From Cytospora piceicola (Eukaryota > Ascomycota > Sordariomycetes > Diaporthales > Cytosporaceae), in contig JALQBC010000049.1 in the NCBI GenBank assembly GCA_023375675.1, positions 124,001 to 188,000 on the forward strand: a stretch of DNA of 64,000 nt, in the 5' to 3' direction. Of this stretch, positions 61,318-64,000 are shown in pieces; positions within the stretch are counted from its first letter, which is position 1; every line of letters begins with the position of its first letter. The notes under the pieces are model-generated. The model was not told the origin of the DNA, did not search any database, and worked only from the letters and a program-made list of their open reading frames with translations. Position numbers and translations under genes: made by a program.

Positions 61318-63102
61318 ATGCAGATTGAGGATCCAGTCTCAACACCCTTTATTGCTGCGCTATACCGCAAGTGCAACATGCAGCAACTTCAAGTAAGGGG
61401 CCAAAACAAATGTAACATCACACTAACATCGATAAAAGGGGGCTTGCCCCCAACCTGCGGCATTGCAGTAGCTCTCTCCGAATGATTTCAGCCAGACTTG
61501 AATAGAAACACCCTCATCATACCAGAGCAAACAAAGAACAACAGATCTGACACGAAAGGATTCACTAATCTTCCATTCCGGTATTGCCCAGACAACCCAG
61601 ACTTAACGGCCGCGGGCAAACAGGATCCCGCATTGGACCTTGCGTACTGTAATCGCACATCGACGTCCTCAAGAGGCGGCGACGACACTGACGACGAAGT
61701 CACCTACACATACTCCTCGGGGACTAATTTCATCTTCGAGGCGACCTCCAGCGGGCCCCCGGGCTCAAAGATGTATACCATTCTACCTATTTCATACGGA
61801 AGCAGAGACATGCAACTGCCAGACATCGTCTCGCTTTTCACCCTCGGTCTCGCCCCGTTGATCGTACACATCATCTCCGGCGTGCCATCACCATCGTACC
61901 TACACGATCGACGCCCCAGGTGGCACGACCAGATCGTTCTCTGTAACCCGATATCCATTCTGTGGCGGTATGCGGCGATAATCAACCGCCGGATTCGTTC
62001 AAAGGCATGGAGCAATATTGAGATCGCCGCGACGAACGCGCTGTTCTGGACACCTCAGGGCTGGGACGGCACAGATTCCATGGTCCAACGATGTCTACCA
62101 TACGCGACCCACCTGCCTCGGAAGACGAGAGTCGACTTGCTGTCCCTCGAGATGGTCAAGAACGTAGTAGTCTTCCTGCAGGGTGTCCAGGCCGTCGCCG
62201 CTCTGTCCAGCGACTTCGGCGAGAACGCAAGATACACGGCGCTTGATGCCGTCAGCGGCCTGTTCCTCCCTCTCGCCCTCTGTGGGTTTCTGCGGTTGTT
62301 CGCTGCTCCCTGGTTGACCCACGACTACACGTTCACTATCAACACGCAATCCGCCTCCCGGCTCAACTTGCAACCCACTTCATCCGGCTCCAAGTCCACT
62401 GTGCACAGGAGCGAGAGTCGCCTCTCCATTGACAGCTTGATCGAGCAACAAATACGGAGGGGTGCATACTTAGAATCCTATACTGAGGACGTATCACAGG
62501 CGACATTACCTTCAACGTCAGCTATGCATATTTTGGGGAGCAGGATATTCAGGGTTATTTACATGATCCCATTTTTTGGCGCATTTGTGGTCTGCTTCAT
62601 GTACCTCACGCCGCTCCTCCCCGGCGGCGTGTTTCCAAAGGGCGTATGGACCATCACATCGTGGCTGGTAGCGCTGTTCTACACCGTCATCGTCACGCCG
62701 GGTATTGTGTTATACTGCTATTACTTCGCCCACGGGGAGATACACAGAACGACCATCATCCCCTGTATATCTACCACGTGGTACAAGGCCTACTCCGTCT
62801 TCATCATGGCTTTCATAGTTCTGCTACTTACAGTGTCGGGTATTGAGACCAGAAAGACAGTTTGCGGGTCATACACGACACTTCCGAGCGAGTATGGTGA
62901 GCCTTGTGCTAGAGGAGGGATGAAGCTATACCAGCTTAGGTCTGGGACAATGGATGCCATTTTTGGACTTGCTCAAAATTTGACGGAGACCGGCGGATTT
63001 ACTGTGTCAAGTCTGAGTGGTTACTGCCTCGGTGTGCCTGGACCTGGCAGTGAGTGGCGGGAAGGTATGCTGCTGAATACGACAGGCGGTGAATTGATAT
63101 AG
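61318..63102 (+). CDS. Multi-pass membrane protein of unknown function (2-exon model)
   Basis: Model: exon 1 61318-61392 (MQIEDPVSTPFIAAL..., 25 codons, donor GTAAGG), intron 61393-61491 (99 nt, ACTAAC branch site near 61,421, acceptor TTTCAG), exon 2 61492-63102. Both are phase 0, giving 561 residues. If exon 1 is wrong the first ATG in exon 2 is at 61,771. Hydrophobic stretches: DIVSLFTLGLAPLIVHII, VVVFLQGVQAVAAL, AVSGLFLPLALCGFL, IPFFGAFVVCFMYL, LVALFYTVIVTPGIVLY and VFIMAFIVLLLTV, so about six membrane spans. A charged loop lies between spans 3 and 4. Two Cys-containing N-terminal segments and NRT/NLT sites suggest an extracellular or lumenal part. I do not recognise the family; similar orphan membrane proteins are frequent in fungi. 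Confidence 0.65.
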
Positions 63103-63333
63103 CCGTTATACTCTACATGTCCGTGGCAATTATTCCTCCTTATAATAAACAGAGTCAACATTACTTGGTCGTTCATCTTTGAAGCATGACGCAGGTGTTT
63201 CCGCACCTCACGCTAATTCGTGGGAGCAACTCTACGCAGGGCGGTATGAAGAAGTGGATGCTGCCAGTCGATTGCTGTGGGCTATCTTAGACTTTCACAT
63301 GATCATCCCCCTGCATGCTCCTGTCTTACTGTC

Positions 63334-64000
63334 TTACTGCTTCCTTGTCTCATTCTCCAAAACCTGAGCCTTGACGTGAAACATGGTCACCTTCTTCATG
63401 CCCTCGAGGCCTCTAATCAAAGGAATAGACTCCTTGAACGCATCAGTATCGCGGAACTTCATGTGCGCATCGATACTAGGCCAGCCGAGGAGCATTGAGA
63501 CCATGCTCCCCTTTTCCCCTTCCTCCCCTCCTCGAACCGGGAAATCGTCCTCCAGTCCCCAGCCCACGCTTATGGCCTGTATATCCGGGCATGCCTTGAG
63601 ACCCTTCTCAGCAAACTGCTCAAGCTTCTTGGTGTTCGCGTCCTTCACCTCCGGAGATAAGTCAGAGGGGAACCATGCTAGCATGATCTCGGTGACAGGA
63701 GACCTTAGGGCGGAAGGCGGGTAGGGTTTTGTGGCAATGTGACTTATGCCTCCGAAGACGCCATGGTCGAAAACCTTGTCGAAATCCTGGACAATGTCCT
63801 CGCCAAAGCTGGATTCGTGTGATCAGCCCCTTGGCCCAACAATGATGGGAGGAAAAATCGCTGGTGTTTCGATACTTACTCTCTGGCGAACTTCTGGTGC
63901 TCCTCCACTGAGGTAAAGTCAAAGAATGACCAAAGGTTGGAGGGGTTCTCAATCTCCAGTCCCCAGTAGATACGGAAAGGACCAGTGGGTTGGCTGGTGA
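63334..64000 (-). CDS. Two-repeat dimeric alpha/beta-barrel (ABM-like) protein, 5' part outside window
   Basis: Exons seen: 64000-63880 (continuing beyond the window) and 63808-63334; the intron (63879-63809, 71 nt) has donor GTAAGTATC, branch GCTGATC and acceptor CCAG. The readable protein has two related halves: GPFRIYWGLEIENPSN with a SVEEHQKFA helix, and GSMVSMLLGWPSIDAHM followed by FRDTDAFKE. This is the pattern of antibiotic-biosynthesis-monooxygenase (ABM) type ferredoxin-like barrels. Members are oxygenases, isomerases or stress proteins; the function here is not defined. The gene ends VLENETRKQ at the stop codon 63334-63336. Splice assignment is strong because the reading frame continues cleanly. 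Confidence 0.7.

Noticed and set aside
53937..64000. Secondary-metabolite gene cluster
   Set aside because: Only an exporter, a membrane protein and an ABM-like protein are present; no backbone synthase, P450 or regulator is visible.

Overview
The window is nuclear DNA of a filamentous ascomycete. The genes are of Pezizomycotina type: a sedolisin with seven short GT-AG introns, a long fungal NOT4, the nuclear-encoded complex I 30 kDa subunit and a fungal ABCC transporter. The large central block carries the signature of repeat-induced point mutation (RIP). The class is probably Sordariomycetes, which is an inference; I cannot name a genus.

Layout. Left arm, 1-20,590, is gene-rich with normal composition. 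It holds a partial GFA-fold gene (+), an amidoligase-like gene (-), a D-2-hydroxyacid dehydrogenase (+), a secreted S53 tripeptidyl-peptidase (+, 8 exons), an acidic protein of unknown function (-), and the complex I 30 kDa subunit (-) divergent from CCR4-NOT subunit NOT4 (+). NOT4 is best modelled as one gene of about 1,625 codons whose two long coding blocks (14,316-16,420 and 17,225-19,773) are joined by an 804-nt intron; if that intron is retained the protein stops at about 794 residues.

The centre, about 20,590 to 53,936, is a 33-kb AT-rich island. CpA and TpG are almost absent and have become TpA, while CpG is kept. It holds no intact gene. It does contain degraded reading frames interrupted only by TAA/TAG (the codons RIP creates), many tandem arrays (periods 7, 14, 15, 17, 19, 36 and 60 bp) and a dispersed family of short palindromic elements, about 60-62 bp when complete, whose ends read GTTAGTACTAAAAGGT or a close variant. 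It could be a dead transposon graveyard, a heterochromatic AT isochore or a regional centromere; sequence alone cannot decide.

The right arm, 53,936-64,000, returns abruptly to normal composition after three successive tandem arrays. It holds an ABCC-type ABC exporter (+, 2 exons), a multi-pass membrane protein of unknown function (+, 2 exons) and a partial two-repeat dimeric alpha/beta-barrel (ABM-like) protein (-). The left-arm genes are mostly unrelated housekeeping or enzyme genes; the right-arm genes look accessory, but no biosynthetic cluster is visible.

Intron positions were read by eye from splice signals and reading-frame continuity. All open-frame starts given here are ATG unless the gene runs off the window.
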